Made by a program: the position numbers and the translations under genes. DNA of 64,000 bases from contig JANEZZ010001906.1 in NCBI GenBank assembly GCA_026122225.1, positions 1-64,000 of the forward strand. The letters run 5' to 3'. Under the pieces are notes generated by a model. It had not been told where the DNA came from and ran no database searches. It was given only the letters and a program-made list of their open reading frames with translations. How positions within the stretch are numbered: position 1 is the first letter of the stretch; the number at the start of each line of letters is the position of its first letter. Source of the stretch: Heloderma charlesbogerti (Eukaryota > Chordata > Lepidosauria > Squamata > Helodermatidae). This document shows positions 10,201 to 20,350 of the stretch, piece after piece.

Positions 10201-11524
10201 ATTAATCTTCCCCTGGTGCACTGGCTTGAACTTTTATATGCCGTGATGCTTCTTCTTATTTACCCATGCCCTGGGTTCTTCATATTCTCCCTTTTCCTTG
10301 TCTTCAGTGTCTTTCATGCCCCAACTGGAGGAGTCTTCCTTGGAGGAGGAGCTGGAGGTCCCAGAAGCCCAGACCAGGGACTGCCACTAGCCCCACAGGA
10401 GCCTGAACCCTGGGGGGAAGTGGCTGCTGGGCCATCCAGGTCTGGAGAGAGGGACTCTGCCTCTGAGGCAGAGGCTGAGCTACCCCCTGATCCCCGGGAG
10501 TGTCATCGCTTCAAGAGGCAGGCTAGCAGGGCTCCTGTGTGGAGTGCTTGCCTGCAGAAAAGGTCTCCTCAGGAGAAAGGGGCTCCTCAGGAGTAGGCTC
10601 TGGGAAGGGAGCTCTGATTGCTACAGCTGAGCTCTGGGTGGGGTCTGGCTGGCTTGAAGCTTAAAAGCCTGCACTGGAAACCCAGCCAGCATTGGAACAA
10701 CTTGGTCCTTCTAGCCTTTGCCATGTGTGCCTTGCCCCCTGTATCATGCCCTGTGTCTGATGCTCTCATTCCTGACCTTTTGGACTGCTCAACAACCCTG
10801 CTTCTGGGCTGTGTAATGTACCTGACTGCTTTACTGTGTTTGACCTCTTGCTTGCTATCTTGACTGCTGCTGCTGTCAGCTCCTTGTTGCCTGCCTGGCT
10901 GCTGGTGTTCTGACCTCTGCCTGGATTGTTTACCACTCTCACCTTAGCTTAAAATGCCTTGAACTGAAACCTGTGTGCTTGACCATTTGCTTGCCAACTT
11001 GGGTACTCTATTGCCTTGCTCCCTGTACTAGCTTGCAAATAGCCAAAACTTGCTCTAGGGTGGGACAGTATCATTCCAATAAGCTTCCAGTTCAATACCA
11101 TCCCTGATATTCCATAATGCATCATTAAAAGAACAATCTTATGGCCCCTGGGCAAGCATCCCAAGGACCATGGAATTGTTTGGATTCCCCCTTCTGAGGT
11201 TGGGAGCAGCTCTTCAACTTCAGAAGGAGGAGTTGGCATTCTGACGTTCCTCCCCCATCCTGTTGCAGCTGGTGCAGAAAGAACCAGGGTGGCTGCCGTT
11301 TGGGGCCAGAAAAGCAACCTCAGAGGAGGAGGAAAGGGGGTGTTCCAGTAGGCAGGGAGGGGAGGAGACCAGAGAGACCAGGATATGATTTATCCTAAGC
11401 CTCCTCCACCCTCCTTACCTCCCCCTCCAAAGTGCCCTCACTAAAAAGCCTGTCTAGTGAAATCTGCAGGGTGGGAGGATGGGGAGGTGAAGATCACTTC
11501 CACTGCTTCTGGCCCCCTACATTG
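10201..11524. other. Unclassified GC-rich then mixed sequence
   Basis: Bases 10320-10960 are moderately GC-rich with strong 'ctgacc/cctg' pyrimidine bias, a texture often seen in LTRs or LINE leaders. I could not find paired LTR ends, a primer-binding site or a pol motif. No gene was recognised, and the ORFs here do not resemble known families. Confidence 0.35.
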
Positions 11525-11525
11525 G

Positions 11526-12305
11526 ATGATTTATTTATTTCTTAAATTTATTAATTGCTCATCTGGCTGGTCACCCAGCCACTGTGGGCGATGTACAACA
11601 ACAAAACAGTTAAAACAATAAAATTCTACATTAAAAACATTATAAAAAATACCCTAACCCACTCTAAATGCCTGCCTGAACAGCCACGTTTTTAATGCGT
11701 GGCAGAAGCTCATTAAAGAGGGGGCATGACGGAGTTCCCTAGGGAGGGAGTTCCACACAGTGGGGGCCACCACAGAGAAGTCCCTCTCCCTTGTCCCCAC
11801 CAGTCTAGCTGTCCTGGCTGATGGGACAGAGAGAAGGCCATCCGAGGCTGATCTTGTTAAGTGGCCTGTCTGGTGCTGCTGGAGGCGCTCCTTAAGATAG
11901 GCTGGGCCGGAACCATATAGGGTTTTAAAGGTCAAAACCAACACCTTGAATTTGGCCTGGAAAACAAGTGGTAACCAGTGCAACTCTTCAGCACTGGAGT
12001 GATGTGATCTCGCTGGCGGCTGCCTTTAATCAGGAGAGCTGCTGCGTTCTGTACCAGCTGCAGCTTCTGAACTGTCTTCAAGGGGAACCCCACGTAGAGT
12101 GCATTACAGTAGTCTAAATGAGAGGAGACCAGGGCATGTACTACTGATCGGAGCAGATGGTCGGGAAGGTAGGGGTGCAGCCGCCATATCAGATGGAGTT
12201 GGTACAGTGCTGTCTGGCTCACAGCTGACACCTGAGCCTGGTTGGACACCTCTGAGTGCGTGGGCTTCTGATCACCAAGGATGCAATCAATAGGACTGTG
12301 CCCTT
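11526..12305 (-). mobile_element. L2-type LINE fragment, frameshifted RT C-terminus
   Basis: The same L2 lineage as the copy at 95-604. The reverse strand encodes a more N-terminal block (12249 to about 11932: SHLDYCNALYVGFPL, QLVQNAAALLIKG). After a frameshift near 11950-11985 it encodes the C-terminal block (11983-11654: FKTLYGSGPAYLKERLQQHQ, VVAPTVWNSLPRELRHAP). The 3' tail 'aaataaataaatca' lies at 11526. The endonuclease and catalytic RT core are missing. Confidence 0.85.
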
Positions 12306-12307
12306 AA

Positions 12308-12375
12308 TCCATTTCATTTCATTTATTACATTTCAATACTGCCCAATGGCCAAAGCTCTCTGGGCAGTTTACAAA
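12308..12375 (-). repeat. Short retroposon 3' tail (gagagctt...aataaa type)
   Basis: In reverse this reads 'ctgcccagagagctttggcc', then a 'gggcagtattgaaatgtaat' type sequence and (aaatg)n. The same tail occurs at 29836-29894, 32079-32131, 37762-37822 and around 58545. It is a SINE/LINE terminus with L2-like AT tail; the body is absent. Confidence 0.65.
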
Positions 12376-12430
12376 GATCAGTCCATCTTTAAAGGTATTC
12401 ATAAAGCTATCGTTATGTAGCTTTGTGGCC

Positions 12431-12700
12431 TTGGATGGCCATGTGTCCTCTTTTACAGAGGACCATCCTCTATTTGAAGGTCTCCTTTATTTGTTCTGTC
12501 CAGTTTAAAGATAAAGAATCCTAAGGAGGGGGAGTCCTTGAATTTTTCCCATCAACAATTAGCACCTGAACAACAGACTGAACAGGCAGGCACACAGCTC
12601 ACCTGGTCACAGTCTTCCCTGCTATGAAATTGTATTTCTATTAAAATTATAATAGTTTCCAAATCTGCATTCATGCTTGTACATTAGCATATGCACACTG
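12431..12700 (+). repeat. TAGGGTGGCC-family MITE, copy C (right-truncated)
   Basis: Starts TTGGATGGCCATGTGTCCTC, followed by 'cttttacagaggaccatcct', 'gtttaaagataaagaatcct', 'aggcaggcacacagctcacc' and 'aaaattataatagtttccaa'. The right terminus GGCCACCCTA is missing, and sequence changes after about 12710. Confidence 0.7.
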
Positions 12701-13442
12701 ACCCCTTTTGGATGTAAAGCTAAACCATGGTTTAGTGTTACATAGATAACCAGGCATGAGCCTTGGGTTCATATACTCCCCCTTCTCCTATCCTCCTTTG
12801 ATGGATCGACATCATGGAGTGTGGGTGGTTTGTTAACCATGGCAACAACCCACTCCTGCTAGTTTCAGATCTCACAACTTGAATATTCGCAATGGCTTGC
12901 ATATTCACAACGGCATGCGCCGCAACCCACCATGGCTTGAATAAACCATGTGACCCGGACCACTTTACAATATTGGCACAATGTTTATAGAATCCAACAG
13001 AGGGCCTGGGTAGGATCTTTGCACCAGAATGAAGAATAGAGGAAGAACCTGCTGCATGGACTGCTGTGTTCTACATGGCTATTTCCTGTAGTGCTTCGAC
13101 AAGTCTGAAAACCTCTACATTTAATCAGTATATGAGTGCTCCAGAGCAGGTGTGGGCAGAGGGTGGATGATTGGGATCTACTAATAGATCTCTGGATGAT
13201 TTGCAGTAGATCTGCAAATGTTTCTGACTCCCAATTGTTCAACAACAGCAGTGGCAAAAAGGCTCTTCACCCCCTGCCTCTAAATTAGGCTGTAGAAATG
13301 GAGAAAGGTTGGGAGGAAACCAGGAATGGATTTTTGTGTGAAAGGACTGTGAATTCAGTTCTGATACTGAAGATGAATTCTTCGCCTCAGCCATGAGCTC
13401 AGAGAGACACCCTGTTCTTTCATTCCAAGCGTATATCTCTCC
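12701..13442. other. CCATGG-rich repeat-like stretch, then unassigned
   Basis: Bases 12715-12960 contain several 'aaaccatggttt' and 'ccatgg' half-palindromes, resembling 36630-37120 and weakly 25050-25100. This suggests an old dispersed element of unknown class. No gene was recognised up to 13442. Confidence 0.35.
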
Positions 13443-13624
13443 CAGTGGAAGATGGTTGCTCCGATGTCAGTGGGGCTGTGAATCCTCTCTGGGTTTCAGC
13501 CAGAACCAGTCAGTACTCTAAAGGAGCTACCCAGGTACTGAACCCTATCCCCCAAATAGGTCCAGTACCTTGGATAGCTCCTTTAGAGTTCTGTTTTTAC
13601 TAGAACTTGAGGTTCTAGTAAAAA
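13443..13624. mobile_element. Foldback hAT MITE copy 2, right arm truncated, plus hairpin
   Basis: Starts CAGTGGAAGATGGTTGCTCC and follows the family consensus to the fold point (about 13550) and part of the right arm ('ggatagctcctttagagttc'). It then breaks at about 13593. Directly after the break is a separate perfect 13-bp-arm hairpin, tttttactagaac with gttctagtaaaaa (13594-13606 and 13612-13624). No target duplication could be assigned. Confidence 0.65.
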
Positions 13625-14302
13625 AAAAAAAGTAGAACCCAGAAGCCTGAAATCTGCTCACCCCTGCTCTAGAGGTAAGGCTAACATAGGACTCAAACCT
13701 TTGTAACTGTTGGGTCTTCAGAACTATATTTATTTCATTTAGAAGAATCTGCTAGAGAGCAAGATTTGATCCCCATGGTTCCTCCTGCCTGCTGCTGCTA
13801 CTGCTGCAACTATATAAAAATCTCAGTTAATGGCATCTCTTGGTGTGGGTTTCTTAGAGAGTAAAATGGCAAAGCTTTGATCAGGGACAGTAAGAGGGCC
13901 GATTAGCTAGAGGCTAGAGCCAGTCAGTCCACAGGCATTAAAGGGAAGACATGCTTAGCAAACTTGATTAATTTCTCTGAGGTAAAAGACGCCAAGAATG
14001 TGGAGGGTGAAGCTGTGGACGTAATTCACCTGGCCTTCTGAGGAGCTTTCAATGTAGTATCCTCCAGAAGAGTGATGCACGTATTCAACAGCGTCGGGGA
14101 GTATTGATGGAGGAGTTCTTAAGAGTGGGGAAAAGGTTTGGTGGCAGCAGGACACATTATGGAAAAAGCAAGAGAAAGAAGCAAGGCAGGCAGTTGTCCA
14201 CCAGTTAAACAAACTTGTCCTGGACTGGGAAGGAGCAATTGTCTCCCCAGTGTCCCTGTCACCTCTAGCCCAGAAGAACTATCAGGTGCAGCAAGGAGGA
14301 AG
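13625..14302. other. Intergenic, no gene recognised
   Basis: Mixed sequence with short chance ORFs. No family, exon or RNA gene was recognised. Confidence 0.4.
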
Positions 14303-14521
14303 CAATGGAGGCTGGTGGTTCTGATTTCAGTGCGGTTGCTAGTCCATTCTGGGTTCAGTCAGAACCAACCAGAACTCTAAAAGAGCCATCCGAGGCACAG
14401 AACCCATTTTGGGGATAGGGTTCAGCACCTTGGATAGCTCCTTTAGAGGTCTGGCTGATTCTGACTGAAACCCAGAATGGATGCACAGCCCCACTGAAAT
14501 CAGAGCCACCAGCCTCCACTG
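14303..14521. mobile_element. Foldback hAT MITE, copy 3
   Basis: The element is 219 bp. It starts CAATGGAGGCTGGTGGTTCT and ends with the inverted CCACCAGCCTCCACTG. The 8-bp target duplication is ggaggaag (14295-14302) and ggaagaag (14522-14529), one transition apart. The arms pair over nearly the entire length around 14405-14415. Confidence 0.85.
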
Positions 14522-14604
14522 GGAAGAAGTGCTGTGGTAATCAGATGGATACAGGAAGGAGGGCAGTCAGCCTGAGGCTGCCGTCATCTCAGTTGTTTGC
14601 CATG

Positions 14605-15270
14605 TAGGGTGGCCACTTATGCATCACCAAAAAAAGAGGACAGGCTTTCATAAAATGTGTGTGTTTAGATCAGGGGTGCAGAACCCCAGTCCCAGTTTGG
14701 ACTTCTGAGGTTCCCCGGAAGGCCACCTTACCTTATCTAAGCCCCATTCCTTTCCCCCAACCACTGACCATTGGGTGGTTTCCTGGCTTTGCATAGATTT
14801 TTCCCACTCTCAAAGGCTGTAATGCCTCTCCTAAGGCTTAGTTACTGGCAGTATGAGATTTAAGCTAGAATATACTGATTTTTTTTTGGTATTTTGGGCC
14901 CCACCCCTGTTGCCTTTACCCTCAGTCACCACTGGAATGCAGCTCCCGAGAACTTCTCCAAGATGGAATTTGGCCCTCAGGCTGAAGAAGGTTCTGCACC
15001 CCTGGCATAGATGCCTGTTTAGGCATCATCAATATAATTTAGACAGAAATACAATACATCTCTCCGTAGCAGGGAAGACTGACTGAGTGACCTGTATGCC
15101 TGCTTAGTCTGGTCTCCAATTGCTAACTCTTGATCGGGCCACTTGAAAGCCCCTGCGCCTCCTTATTTTGCTTTCCTTTCTTGGGGATCTTTAAACTGGA
15201 TCTGGACTGGACAGCTGATACCTTCAAATAGAGGACAGTCTTCTGCACAGTGGGACTCATGGCCACCCTA
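14605..15270 (-). mobile_element. TAGGGTGGCC-family MITE, copy D, with nested hAT MITE
   Basis: Both termini are intact: TAGGGTGGCCACTTATGC on the left and TGGCCACCCTA on the right. Perfect 7-bp duplications tgccatg flank it (14598-14604 and 15271-15277). It carries all family blocks in reverse order, such as 'aatacaatacatctctccgt' and 'ggatctggactggacagc'. A different MITE is inserted inside at 14671-15004. This is the copy that best defines the family ends. Confidence 0.78.
14671..15004. mobile_element. hAT-type MITE (CAGGGGTGCAGAACC family), nested
   Basis: The terminal inverted repeats are CAGGGGTGCAGAACC and GGTTCTGCACCCCTG. The flanks gtttagat (14663-14670) and gcatagat (15005-15012) agree at 6 of 8, consistent with an 8-bp hAT duplication. 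The interior is non-coding. A truncated relative, CAGGGGTGTTGAACCTC, occurs at 21094. Confidence 0.78.
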
Positions 15271-15666
15271 TGCCATGAGGACTAGATAATTCAGGAAAAG
15301 TGGTTGTAGACAAAAGCCTATTAGGGTGGGGGGAGCGGGCAGAAAAGAAAGTGGGATTCTCCAGGGAAGAATGTGCCACTAATGGTGGGAGACCATGACC
15401 ATTGTACTCCTGGTCGCAAACCTGCTCAAGGGTTTGCTAGCAGGCCTGCCATCTCCTGCCTCAAGGTCTACTCTCATTGGGAAGTGGGCATGAGAAAGAG
15501 AGGTCACTTGGCCAACTCTGGATGTTTACTGCGTGACAAATAATTTACAGTTTACATTTCATGGCCACAATTTATCCAACACAAAGTTGGATGTGCTTAA
15601 GCCCTCTGAAATCAATGGATTTAAGTAAGCCTTATGCTGTGTTAGATTGTGACCAGTCTTAAACGT

Positions 15667-16094
15667 ATAAGAAAGCAATCCTATTGCCGCTAGACACTGT
15701 CTAACAGGCCATAGGATATGCTCATTTCTGGGAACTGACCTCAGAGCCCGTGCTCTGAAGTTGGTTCCCAGAAAACCGACTGCCCCTCTCATGCAGAAAA
15801 GTCCCGTCCTCCGCACTCACAAGAGCAGTGCAGAGGGACTGAAAAGGGCTGGGGGGCATTCTGGGGCAGGAAGAGTGGAGCTGCGCATACGATACATCCA
15901 ATGTGTCGTACGGCAGCTTCCTCTCCTGGTTGCCCCCCCCCACTAGACAGCCGAAAATGGCTGTCTAGCGAAAAATAGCAAGGCAGGAGAGGTGCGGAGG
16001 GAACGATCCCCCCATGCCTCTTCTGCCTTGCTTTGGATGGGCGGTTGCCTCCAAGGTCGGAGGCGGCTACCTGTCTAGTTAGGATTGCGCCCTA
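15667..16094. repeat. Candidate MITE with CAATCCTA...CTAGACA ends
   Basis: The left end 'gcaatcctattgccgctaga' and the right end 'ctgtctagttaggattgcgc' are imperfect inverted repeats. An internal perfect hairpin CTAGACAGCC-gaaaat-GGCTGTCTAG lies at 15943-15968. The outer motif (TAGGGCGCAATCCTA) is shared with the small palindromic repeat at 53414. No clear target duplication was found. The class is unknown. Confidence 0.45.
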
Positions 16095-16938
16095 GCACAC
16101 TTCGTGTTGCGATTAAGGGAGCCTCGATAAGAATATTGTGCATTGTCTATAGGGCTAACAACACTTTTACCTCTATAGCTTATGCTGCTTTTGTGTTCAC
16201 TGATCCTGATTTTGACGGCTCTTGTCATTCCCACAAGCTTAAGCATGCCTTAATCATCATCTGCATTGATTAGGAGAATACATAATGTAAGGCCTACTGT
16301 TATTACATTTCTGTACCACCCCACAGCTGAAACTCTCTGGCCAGCAGAGAAGTTATGTAAATAATATATGCTAAATATTTGCATTTTTTAAAAAAAATGA
16401 CTCAAAATATACATTTTCAATGGTGACGATTGTTCAGCAGATAGTCATGGTTCTGTGCCATTTTTAGCAGCTTTTATGTCTCTGTCCATCGCAGCAACTT
16501 CCTCAAAGAGAATCATCTACATACCAGTCAGATTCAAGATGGTGACTTCCTATGGAGCAAGTTGATCCTTCAGTTGCTCTTTCCATCTCTGTTGTTGCAG
16601 CTGAGAGGAGCAGCATTTTCTTTTTCACAGATAGAAACGCTGACTGCATCGCTGGCGTTGTGGCGGCAGCAGCTATAACTGCAGCACCAATGCAGGAGCA
16701 TGGATGCTACTGGGGCAGCATTCATAGTTGCCAGCAAGATGTGTGCTGCCATCTTTCCTGTGTATCTGGGTGTGTAGAGCCACATGATCCAAGAAGCACC
16801 CACAGTGCGGATTTTCGAGAGAGCAACCTGAATGCTCCCTTGAGATAGGGTAATTTAGTCCATTGTTGACATTTTGGAGTGCCCCACCAAAGAGGGGAGT
16901 CATTTTTAATCTAAATGAATATCTATATCTATATTTAT
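16095..16938. other. Intergenic, no gene recognised
   Basis: Mixed sequence ending in a (tatatc)n microsatellite (16918-16956) into which BovB copy 1 is inserted. No exon was recognised. Confidence 0.4.
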
Positions 16939-16956
16939 ATCTATATCTATATCTAT

Positions 16957-19900
16957 TGTTATTGTTGTTGTTGTTCAGTCGTTCAGTCGTGTCCAACTCT
17001 TCGTGACCCCATGGACCATAGCACGCCAGGCCTTCCTGTCCTGCGCTCTCTCCCGGAGCGTGCTCAAGTTCATATTCATTGCATCCGTGATGCTATCTAG
17101 CCATCTCATCCTCTGCCGTCCCCTTCTCCTTTTGCCTTCAGTCTTTCCCAGCATCAGGGTCTTTTCCAGCGAGTTTTCTCTTCGCATTAGGTGGCCAAAA
17201 TATTGGAGCTTCAGCTTCATTATCTGTCCTTCCAATGAGCACTCAGGGTTGATTTCCTTTAGGATGGACTGATTTGACCTCCTTGCAGTCCAGGGGACTC
17301 GTAAGAGTCTTCTCCAGCACCACAGTTCGAAAGCATCAATTCTTCGGCGCTCAGCCTTCCTTATAGTCCAGCTCTCACAGCCATACATTACTACTGGGAA
17401 AACCATAGCTTTGATTAGACGGACCTTTGTCGGCAAGGTGATGTCTCTGCTTCTTACTATGCTGTCTAGGTTGGCCATAGCTTTCCTCCCAAGGAGCAAG
17501 CGTCTTTTAATTTCATGGCTACAGTCACCGTCTGCGGTGATCTTGGAGCCCAAGAAAGTAACATCTGTCACTGCTTCCATTTCTTCCCCTTCTATATGCC
17601 AGGAAGTGATGGGGCCAGATGCCATGATCTTCGTTTTTTTAATGTTGAGTTTCAAACCAGCTTTTGCACTCTCCTCTTTCACCCTCAACAAGAGGCTCTT
17701 GAGATCCTCTTCGCTTTCTGCCATTAGGGTGGTATCGTCTGCATATCGGAGGTTGTTGATAATTCTCCCGGCAATCTTAATTCCGACCTCTGATTCATCC
17801 AACCCGGCATTTCTCATGATGTACTCTGCATATAAGTTAAATAAGCAGGGTGACAATATGCAGCCTTGTCGTACTCCTTTCCCAATTTTGAACCAATCGG
17901 TTGTTCCATGTCTGGTTCTTACTGTTGCTTCTTGACCCTCATACAGGTTTCTCAGGAGACAGGTAAGGTAGTCTGGTACTCCCATCACTTTACGAATTTG
18001 CCACAGTTTGTTGTGATCCACACAATCAAAGGCTTGAGCGTAGTCAATGAAGCAGAAATAGACGTTTTTCTGGAATTCTCTTGCTTTCTCCATGATGCAG
18101 CGAATGTTGGCGATTTGATCTCTAGTTCCTCTGCCTCTTCGAAACCCAGCTTGTACTTCCGGTAGTTCTTGGTTCGCATACTGCTGAAGCCTAGCTTGTA
18201 GGATTTTGAGCATCACCTTGCTGGCATGTGAAATGAGCGCAATTGTGCGGTAGTTTGAACACTCTTTGGCGTTGCCCTTCTTTGGAATTGGAATGTAAAC
18301 TGACCTTTTCCAGTCTTGTGGCCACTGTTGAGTGTTCCAGATTTGTTGGCATATTGAATGCAGCACTTTAACAGCATCATCTTTTAGGATTTTAAATAGC
18401 TCGGCTGGAATACTGTCATCTCCGCTAGCTTTGTTGTTACCAATGCTTCCTAAGGCCCACTTGACTTCACTCTCGAGGATGTCCGGCTCAAGTTCAGTGA
18501 CCGCACTATCATGGCTATCAGGGACATTCAGATCTTTCCTGTATAGTTCTTCTGTGTATTCTTGCCACCTCTTCTTAATCTCATCTGCTTCTGTTAGGTC
18601 CCTGCCTTCTTTGTCCTTTATCATGCCCGTCTTTGCACAAAACATTCCCTTGAGATCTCCAATTTTCTTGAAGAGATCTCTAGTCTTTCCCATTCTGTTG
18701 TTTTCCTCGATTTCTTTGCATTGTTCATTTAAGAAGGCCTTCTTGTCTCTCCTTGCTATTCTCTGGAACTCTGCATTCAGTTGGGTATATCTTCCCCTTT
18801 CTCCCTTGCTTTTCGCTTCCCTTCTTTCCTCAGCTACTTGTAAAGCCTCATCAGACAGCCACTTGGCTTTCTTACATTTCTTTTTCTTTGGGATGGATTG
18901 AGTTGCTGCCTCCTGAACAATGTTACGGACCTCCGTCCATAGTTCCTCAGGCACTCTGTCTATCAGGTCTAATCCCTGAAATCTATTCCTCACCTCCACT
19001 GTATATTCATCAGGGATATGATTTAGGTCATACCTGAACGGTTTAGTGGTTTTCCCGACGTTCTTCAATTTAAGCCGAAAGTTTGCAAGAAGCAGCTCAT
19101 GATCTGAGCCACAGTCAGCTCCAGGTCTTGTTTTTACTGACTGTATGGAGCTTCTCCATCTTTGGCTGCAAAGGACATAATCAATCTGATTTCGATATTG
19201 ACCATCTGGTGACGTCCATGTGTAGAGTCGCCTCTTGTGCTGTTGGAAAAGAGTGTTTGCTATGATCAGCATGTTCTCTTGGCAAAACTCTATTAGCTTT
19301 TGTCCGGCTTCATTTTGTACACCAAGGCCATGCCTGCCTGTTATCCCGGTGATTTCTTGACTTCCTACTTTAGCATTCCAATCCCCTATGATGAAGAGGA
19401 CATCTTTTTTTGGTGTTAGTTCTAGAAGGTGTTGTAGGTCTTCATAGAACCGATCAACCTCAGCTTCTTCGGCCTCAGTGGTTGGGGCATAGACTTGAAT
19501 TACTGTGATGTTGAATGGTTTGCCTTGGATTCGTACTGAGATCATTCTATCATTTTTAAGATTGTACCCCAGTACTGCTTTTCCCACCCTTTTGTTGACT
19601 ATGAGTGCTACTCCATTTCTTCTAAGGGATTCTTGCCCACAATAGTAGATATGATGGTCACCTGAATTAAATTCGCCCATGCCTGTCCATTTTAGTTCGC
19701 TGATTCCCAAGATGTCGATGTTCAATCTTGCCATCTCATGTTTGACCACCTCCAGCTTACCTTGATTCATTGATCTGACATTCCAGGTTCCTAAACAATA
19801 TTGTTCTTTACAGCATCGGATTTTCTTTTCACTGCCAGACACATCCACAGCTGAGTGTCCTTTCGGGTTTGGCCCAGCCGCTTCACTCTTTCTGGCGCTA

Positions 19901-20183
19901 CTTGGAAATACCCTCTGCTCTTCCCCAGTAGCATATTGGACACCTTCCGACCTGAGGGGCTCATCTTCCGGCGTCATATCTTTTAGCCTTGTGATACGTT
20001 CCATGGGGTTTTCTTGGCAAGAACACTGGAGTGGGTTGCCATTTCCTTCTCCAGTGGACCACATTTTGTCAGAACTCTCTGCCATGACCTGTCCGTCTTG
20101 GGTGGCCCTGCACGGCATAGCTTATGGCTTCACTGAGTTACGCAAGCCCCTTCGCCACAACAAGGCAGTGATCCATGAAGGGG
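16957..20183 (-). mobile_element. RTE-BovB LINE, full length, copy 1
   Basis: The element is about 3.23 kb on the minus strand. The 5' end (20183) starts CCCCTTCATGGATCACTGCC, and the 3' end is (GTT)n-type simple repeat at 16957-16972. It inserted in an (atatct)n microsatellite: 'atctatatctatatctat' is present at 16939-16956 and 20184-20201, consistent with an 18-bp duplication but ambiguous in a simple repeat. The 5' leader is only about 65 bp and the 3' UTR almost absent, normal for RTE elements. It encodes one uninterrupted ORF. BovB is widespread in squamates and ruminants and known for horizontal transfer. Confidence 0.95.
16975..20118 (-). CDS. BovB endonuclease/reverse transcriptase, intact (copy 1)
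   Basis: The 1047-residue polyprotein of a BovB LINE is intact. It nicks target DNA and reverse-transcribes its own RNA at the break (target-primed reverse transcription). An apurinic-like endonuclease spans about residues 105-345, with TWNVRS (111-116), SELKW with Glu141, GDWNAKVG (245-252) and the SDH signature (338-340). A reverse transcriptase spans about 560-870, with FRRGRG (659-664), the FIDYAQAFD block containing Asp692 (690-698), GVRQGCILSP (748-757) and YADD (792-795). A basic C-terminal region (about 930-1047) ends HGVTKSWTRLND. There is no frameshift or stop. Start: the first Met after the short leader. It differs from copy 2 at about 23 of 1047 residues, all substitutions. The Gln at 694 within the FIDYAQAFD block is Lys in copy 2. 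Confidence 0.95.
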   Translation of the reverse strand: MPCRATQDGQVMAESSDKMWSTGEGNGNPLQCSCQENPMERITRLKDMTPEDEPLRSEGVQYATGEEQRVFPSSARKSEAAGPNPKGHSAVDVSGSEKKIRCCKEQYCLGTWNVRSMNQGKLEVVKHEMARLNIDILGISELKWTGMGEFNSGDHHIYYCGQESLRRNGVALIVNKRVGKAVLGYNLKNDRMISVRIQGKPFNITVIQVYAPTTEAEEAEVDRFYEDLQHLLELTPKKDVLFIIGDWNAKVGSQEITGITGRHGLGVQNEAGQKLIEFCQENMLIIANTLFQQHKRRLYTWTSPDGQYRNQIDYVLCSQRWRSSIQSVKTRPGADCGSDHELLLANFRLKLKNVGKTTKPFRYDLNHIPDEYTVEVRNRFQGLDLIDRVPEELWTEVRNIVQEAATQSIPKKKKCKKAKWLSDEALQVAEERREAKSKGERGRYTQLNAEFQRIARRDKKAFLNEQCKEIEENNRMGKTRDLFKKIGDLKGMFCAKTGMIKDKEGRDLTEADEIKKRWQEYTEELYRKDLNVPDSHDSAVTELEPDILESEVKWALGSIGNNKASGDDSIPAELFKILKDDAVKVLHSICQQIWNTQQWPQDWKRSVYIPIPKKGNAKECSNYRTIALISHASKVMLKILQARLQQYANQELPEVQAGFRRGRGTRDQIANIRCIMEKAREFQKNVYFCFIDYAQAFDCVDHNKLWQIRKVMGVPDYLTCLLRNLYEGQEATVRTRHGTTDWFKIGKGVRQGCILSPCLFNLYAEYIMRNAGLDESEVGIKIAGRIINNLRYADDTTLMAESEEDLKSLLLRVKEESAKAGLKLNIKKTKIMASGPITSWHIEGEEMEAVTDVTFLGSKITADGDCSHEIKRRLLLGRKAMANLDSIVRSRDITLPTKVRLIKAMVFPVVMYGCESWTIRKAERRRIDAFELWCWRRLLRVPWTARRSNQSILKEINPECSLEGQIMKLKLQYFGHLMRRENSLEKTLMLGKTEGKRRRGRQRMRWLDSITDAMNMNLSTLRERAQDRKAWRAMVHGVTKSWTRLND

Positions 20184-20207
20184 ATCTATATCTATATCTA
20201 TATCTAT

Positions 20208-20318
20208 ATGAACTTGAGCACACTCCGGGAGAGAGCGGAGGACAGGAAGGCCTGGCGTGCTATGGTCCATGGGGTCACAAAGAGTCGGACACAACTTAAC
20301 GACTGAACAACAACAACA
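20208..20318 (+). mobile_element. BovB 3'-end fragment in opposite orientation
   Basis: From 'gaacttgagcacactccggg' to 'cgactgaacaacaacaacaa' this is the plus-strand version of the same 3' terminal ~110 bp that ends copy 1 on the minus strand (16957-17068). It lies immediately past the microsatellite that flanks the 5' end of copy 1, so copy 1 is bounded by inverted 110-bp BovB ends. It is a severely 5'-truncated insertion or the older element that carried the microsatellite. Confidence 0.85.
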
Positions 20319-20350
20319 ATCTCTCTCTCTCTCTATATATATATATATAA
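20319..20350. repeat. (CT)n(TA)n microsatellite
   Basis: A tract of ct repeats followed by ta repeats directly follows the (CAA)n tail of the BovB fragment. LINE tails commonly seed such microsatellites. Confidence 0.9.

Noticed and set aside
10320..11050. Possible LTR or retroviral leader
   Set aside because: No paired long repeats, no primer-binding site, no gag or pol reading frame could be found; composition alone is not enough.
15667..16094. A functional promoter or regulatory element in the GC-rich patch
   Set aside because: The inverted ends and internal hairpin fit a MITE better; no nearby exon exists.
17003..19265. ORFs of up to 189 residues on the plus strand inside BovB copy 1 (and the equivalents in copy 2)
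   Set aside because: They are antisense shadows of the 1047-residue ORF and are conserved only because that ORF is.
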